Part shown: positions 60,929 to 64,000 of the stretch, piece after piece | Numbering within the stretch: position 1 is the stretch's first letter | How the letters are laid out: each line of letters begins with the position of its first letter | Assembly: GCA_963832245.1 (NCBI GenBank) | Contig: CAWHTG010000004.1 | Span: 682,001-746,000, forward strand | Reading direction: 5' to 3' | Length of the DNA stretch: 64,000 bases | Source of the DNA: JABDBE01 sp963832245 | GTDB lineage: Bacteria > Acidobacteriota > Terriglobia > Terriglobales > Acidobacteriaceae | Notes under the pieces: generated by a model | Seen by the model: the letters and a program-made list of their open reading frames with translations, nothing else | Databases searched by the model: none | Told to the model about the DNA's origin: nothing | Program-made: the position numbers and the translations under genes

Positions 60929-61110
60929 GTCAATCCGGGATTCGATCCTCACAATGTTTTGACGATGAGAGTGGACCTGCCGGAAACACGATATTCCGAG
61001 CAGCAACCGATAAATTTCTATCGTGACTTGTTGCAACGAGTACAAGACCTCCCCGGAGTGGTTGAGGCGGGAGGAATTTTCCCTTTGCCTCTGACCGCAA
61101 GCGATAGCGA
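60929..61110 (+). pseudogene. Fragment of an ABC-transporter permease (MacB/ADOP-like)
   Basis: VNPGFDPHNVLTMRVDLPET, then NFYRDLLQRVQDLPGVVEAG, match the periplasmic domain of FtsX/MacB-like permeases common in Acidobacteriota. Upstream membrane helix 1 and the rest of the permease are missing. No start suits it. No partner ABC gene nearby. Confidence 0.7.
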
Positions 61111-61208
61111 GCTACATCCCGGCGTGGCGCGCTGCACGAGTCGATCCTATGGTTGCGCTGCGTTATGAGTAGACTGTTTGAGAACGCTCAGTATAGAAAG
61201 CCGTGCGC

Positions 61209-61961
61209 CTATTGATGAAAGAGCTTGTCGCGCACATCCGGCCAGAACTCTTTGAGGACGTTGAAAAACGTGTCCAGCCCAATCTGTGTACCCCATTTGC
61301 TCGTTGTGTTTCCTAATGACCGCTCGGCGGCCGGAGCGTAAGCTTGGGAAATACCTGCTGCAACCCCGTTTCCGGCTATTTCCGATGTATTAAATTGGCT
61401 GCGGCCATCATCGCCGCGGGTGATCACTTCGCGGCTGATCGCGTATCCCGTCCGCTTCCAAAAGCCGCCCTTTCCCTTCACGAAATATCGCGGATCCTGG
61501 TGCAAAGCGACAGGAAACACTGCCTCGGTCATCATATTGCCAATTGCCTGGTCAGCGAACCCTGCTGCGTAATACCTGCCGAAAGCTGCGGCTCCGTCTC
61601 CAAACTCTCGATACGAATTCTGCGCATCCGCCAAGCCGGCAAAGGCACCAGCGACCAGAAAAGCCGATGGATCGAATGAATCGTCGAAGGCAATCTTGAA
61701 TTTTGCTCCCGGCGTTAACGGTTTAATCTCGGCGGTGTTTTCGTCAGCTCGATAGTTGGGGATTACCCAGAAAATATGGTTTTTGCTGGGCTTGGCCGGC
61801 TGATCAGTCTGTACTGGATTCGATTCTTTGGATTGGTTTTGTGGTTGCGGCGCCTCCGGTAAAGACGATTCCTGGCTCACGGCCGAAATTGGCAGGATCG
61901 CGAAAGTAAGCACAACTTCACAAAGGAGAAACAGCACTGAGATTGATTGTAATGGATACAT
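61209..61961 (-). CDS. Secreted hypothetical protein
   Basis: 250 residues with a signal peptide (LFLLCEVVLTFAILPISAVS). A Pro/Gln-rich linker is followed by a conserved-looking part: FAGLADAQNSYREFGDGAAA, FPVALHQDPRYFVKGKGGFW and SKWGTQIGLDTFFNVLKEFW. The pattern is familiar from Acidobacteriota but I know no function. Confidence 0.65.
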   Translation of the reverse strand: MYPLQSISVLFLLCEVVLTFAILPISAVSQESSLPEAPQPQNQSKESNPVQTDQPAKPSKNHIFWVIPNYRADENTAEIKPLTPGAKFKIAFDDSFDPSAFLVAGAFAGLADAQNSYREFGDGAAAFGRYYAAGFADQAIGNMMTEAVFPVALHQDPRYFVKGKGGFWKRTGYAISREVITRGDDGRSQFNTSEIAGNGVAAGISQAYAPAAERSLGNTTSKWGTQIGLDTFFNVLKEFWPDVRDKLFHQ

Positions 61962-62086
61962 CCTGAAGTGATGCGCCTGTTCTGCTCACGGTTGCACGAA
62001 CTGGAGGGAAGGAATACCTGGATTCCCAAAATCGGCGACCCCCCCGCCTAAGGGAAGGAAGTCTATACGCGGAATCGGAGGGCGTC

Positions 62087-63676
62087 CTACTTCTTCAGGT
62101 CCTTCAATATTTCCCGGGCCGCGTTCGCACCCGAGCCTCCGGTCAGCCCAGCGCCCGGATGTGTCCCGGAGCCACACAAATACAAATTCTGAATGGGCGT
62201 GCGATATCGCGCCCAATCGAGCAGCGGGCGCATGGTGAAAAACTGGTCGAGTGCCAGCTCACCATGGAAAATGTGACCTCCCGTGAGTCCGTAGGTGTCT
62301 TCCAGATCCTGCGGCGTGATGATCTGGTGCGTTAGAATCAATTCGGGGAGTTTCGGAGCATACTGCGCCAGCGTTCTAACGACGGTATCGCCCAACGACA
62401 CGCGCTGGCTGTCCCAGTCACTGCCCTTCAGTTTATAGGGCGCGTATTGCATATAAATCGACATCACGTGCTTGCCCGCCGGGGCAAGAGAGGGATCGGC
62501 GATTGAAGGAATCGCGATTTCGAGATAAGGCTGCTTGGAAAAGTTGCCGTACTTCGACTCGTCAAAGGCGCGCTCCAGGTAGTCGATCTCGGGCCCAATG
62601 TGGATGCGTCCGCTCAACGCGCTAGTGTCGCTCGCCCCTTTCAATGCGGTGAACTCGGGAAGCCCAGCAAGCGCAAGGTTGACCTTGGCCACCGTTCCGG
62701 GCATGCGATAGTGCTTCAACTTCATCACGAAATCCGGGGAAAGGTGCATCGGATCGACCAGTTTTAGCAATGTCCGCTTGGGGTCAGCGTTGGAAATGAT
62801 TGCCTTCGCGCCAATCTCCTCGCCGGTCGAAAGCACTACGCTGACGGCCGCGCCGTCCCGCACTCGAATCTCGATGACCTCGGCGTTGCTGCGAATTTCA
62901 GCTCCCGCTTGCGTGGCCGCTGAAGCCATTGCCAGCGCAATCGACCCCATTCCGTCTTGTGCGAAATGCGCCGAGCCCGCGGGATGAGCATCCCCGGCGC
63001 CGCGAATAAGAAGTACCAGGCTCGTGCCCGCCGACCATGGACCGAGGAAAGTTCCAAAGATGCCGCGCGCGGCAATAGTGGCGCGAAGTAATTCCGTATC
63101 AAAATATTCGGCTACCAGATCGGCGACCGCCATCGGTCCCCACCGCAGCAGGCGATACATATCCTTCTTGCCCAGGTTCCGAATCGATCGCCCGGTCTTA
63201 AGAATGCCCCACAAATCGCCGCGGTTCGGATGGTCGATATTTGGTGGCGCCAGCGTGAGCGCTTCGCCGATCACCTTGCCCACGTTGGCGAGCGATGCGC
63301 ACAGTTCCGGATATTTGGCGGCGTCTTTCTGAGAAAACTTGGCAATCTCCTGCACTGATTTCTTGACGTCGTTGTAGAGAGTCAGCGCGCGTCCGTCTGG
63401 CGACAACGCCACCACACCGATCTCCGGGGTGATCAGCCTGAGCCCGTGCTTCTCCAGTTGCATGTCACGGACAATGTCCGGCCGCAGCGGCCCCGCAGTA
63501 TGCGCGAGAATGGAACCGCGGAAGCCAGGATGAAATTCCTCAGTGATCGCGGCTCCGCCGGGTTGCGCACGCCGCTCCAGCACGAGCGGCTTGTATCCCG
63601 CCTTGGCAAGATAAAAGGCCGTCACCAACCCGTTGTGGCCTCCGCCGATGATGACAACGTCGCGCGAGCCTGGCAT
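62087..63676 (-). CDS. Phytoene desaturase-like NAD(P)/FAD-dependent oxidoreductase
   Basis: 529 residues. VVIIGGGHNGLVTAFYLAKAGYKPLVLE is the FAD dinucleotide motif, and LYLCGSGTHPGAGLTGGSG the C-terminal FAD loop of the CrtI/PDS-like family. GGGAG lies about 11 bases before ATG 63676. It follows a paralogue by only 3 bp, so the two are co-translated. No crtB or other carotenoid gene is present; the substrate may be a retinoid or lipid. Confidence 0.86.
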   Translation of the reverse strand: MPGSRDVVIIGGGHNGLVTAFYLAKAGYKPLVLERRAQPGGAAITEEFHPGFRGSILAHTAGPLRPDIVRDMQLEKHGLRLITPEIGVVALSPDGRALTLYNDVKKSVQEIAKFSQKDAAKYPELCASLANVGKVIGEALTLAPPNIDHPNRGDLWGILKTGRSIRNLGKKDMYRLLRWGPMAVADLVAEYFDTELLRATIAARGIFGTFLGPWSAGTSLVLLIRGAGDAHPAGSAHFAQDGMGSIALAMASAATQAGAEIRSNAEVIEIRVRDGAAVSVVLSTGEEIGAKAIISNADPKRTLLKLVDPMHLSPDFVMKLKHYRMPGTVAKVNLALAGLPEFTALKGASDTSALSGRIHIGPEIDYLERAFDESKYGNFSKQPYLEIAIPSIADPSLAPAGKHVMSIYMQYAPYKLKGSDWDSQRVSLGDTVVRTLAQYAPKLPELILTHQIITPQDLEDTYGLTGGHIFHGELALDQFFTMRPLLDWARYRTPIQNLYLCGSGTHPGAGLTGGSGANAAREILKDLKK

Positions 63677-63679
63677 CGG

Positions 63680-64000
63680 TCAGGCTGCTCCCTTGAAGTC
63701 TTTCAAGATTTCGAGCGCAGCCAGCCGTCCTGGCGCCCCCATAATTCCGCCGCCCGGATGCGTGGCCGATCCGCACATGTAGAGATGTTTAATCGGCGTG
63801 CGGAACTGCGCGTATCCGGGCACCGGCCGCAGAAAGAAAAGTTGCTCGAGCGAAAGCTCGCCCTGAAAAATGTTGCCTTCCGTCAAACCCCATTCCCGTT
63901 CCAGGTCCAGGGGCGTGATCACCTGTTTGTGCAGAATGATGTCCGTGATGTTGGGCGCGTATTCGGCAATGGTGTTGATGACATTGTTGCCAAAAGCTTC
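63680..64000 (-). CDS. Second phytoene desaturase-like oxidoreductase (partial, runs off the window)
   Basis: The frame is open from the right window edge to a stop at 63680: VITPLDLEREWGLTEGNIFQ and LYMCGSATHPGGGIMGAPG give the C-terminal quarter of the same family as the next gene. About 107 codons are visible. It and 62087-63676 are adjacent paralogues. Confidence 0.82.
   Translation of the reverse strand, partial: EAFGNNVINTIAEYAPNITDIILHKQVITPLDLEREWGLTEGNIFQGELSLEQLFFLRPVPGYAQFRTPIKHLYMCGSATHPGGGIMGAPGRLAALEILKDFKGAA

Overview
The window looks like an Acidobacteriota chromosome segment. This is inferred from the rpsP-khpA-rimM-trmD-rplS(-rnhB) block, a beta-barrel protein carrying carboxypeptidase-regulatory-like domains, secreted amidohydrolase pairs, a CBM9-like gene and REP-like hairpins. 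No 16S rRNA gene is present to confirm it. The only RNA gene seen is tRNA-Pro(CGG).

Layout. 1-3.1 kb: the 3' part of an outer-membrane barrel gene, then two back-to-back gene fragments (DUF3494 and a TetX-like monooxygenase). 3.3-20.6 kb: an oxidoreductase-rich accessory region. It holds seven SDR-fold genes (one with an internal stop), cytochrome b561, a methyltransferase, a GlcG/HbpS-like heme-binding protein, an alpha/beta hydrolase, a truncated peroxiredoxin, SnoaL-like proteins, a flavoprotein, an anti-sigma-like ATPase and zwf, with ArsR, TetR and LysR regulators placed next to divergent oxidoreductase genes. 20.7-34.9 kb: a decayed integrative element abutting tRNA-Pro. It contains an SSB fragment, an AbiEii-type nucleotidyltransferase pair, remnants of a PRTRC plasmid/ICE system split by an AKR-SDR-SDR-TetR cassette, broken VapC and XRE genes, an orphan HipB, a Fic protein preceded by a four-unit 24-bp repeat array, an intact HigB/HigA pair, a DUF1214/DUF1254 pair and an N-terminally truncated tyrosine recombinase.

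34.9-53.2 kb is core-like: tRNA-Pro, nagA plus a GlmS-isomerase-like deaminase, DUF481, tatA, a frameshifted CBM9-like gene, ada, two amidohydrolases, a BNR-repeat secreted protein, a SurA-like PPIase, rnhB, a FUSC transporter and the rplS-trmD-rimM-khpA-rpsP block. 53.4-57.6 kb is an assimilatory sulfate reduction operon (sir, precorrin-2 dehydrogenase, cobA, cysH) read leftward. 57.9-64 kb has a metallopeptidase/ATP-grasp pair, small unknown proteins and two tandem phytoene-desaturase-like oxidoreductases.

The most striking signal is the leader of the sulfur operon. A near-consensus promoter (TTGACA, 17 bp, TAGAAT) is followed within a few bases by a 31-codon reading frame containing CMCCCTCCC. 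An 11-bp GC-rich hairpin with a T-tract then ends directly at the sir start codon. This is the layout of a ribosome-mediated cysteine attenuator with an apparently leaderless leader peptide. The second is the exact 24-bp-period array upstream of fic. The third is the set of sharp recombination junctions that show how the island was assembled.
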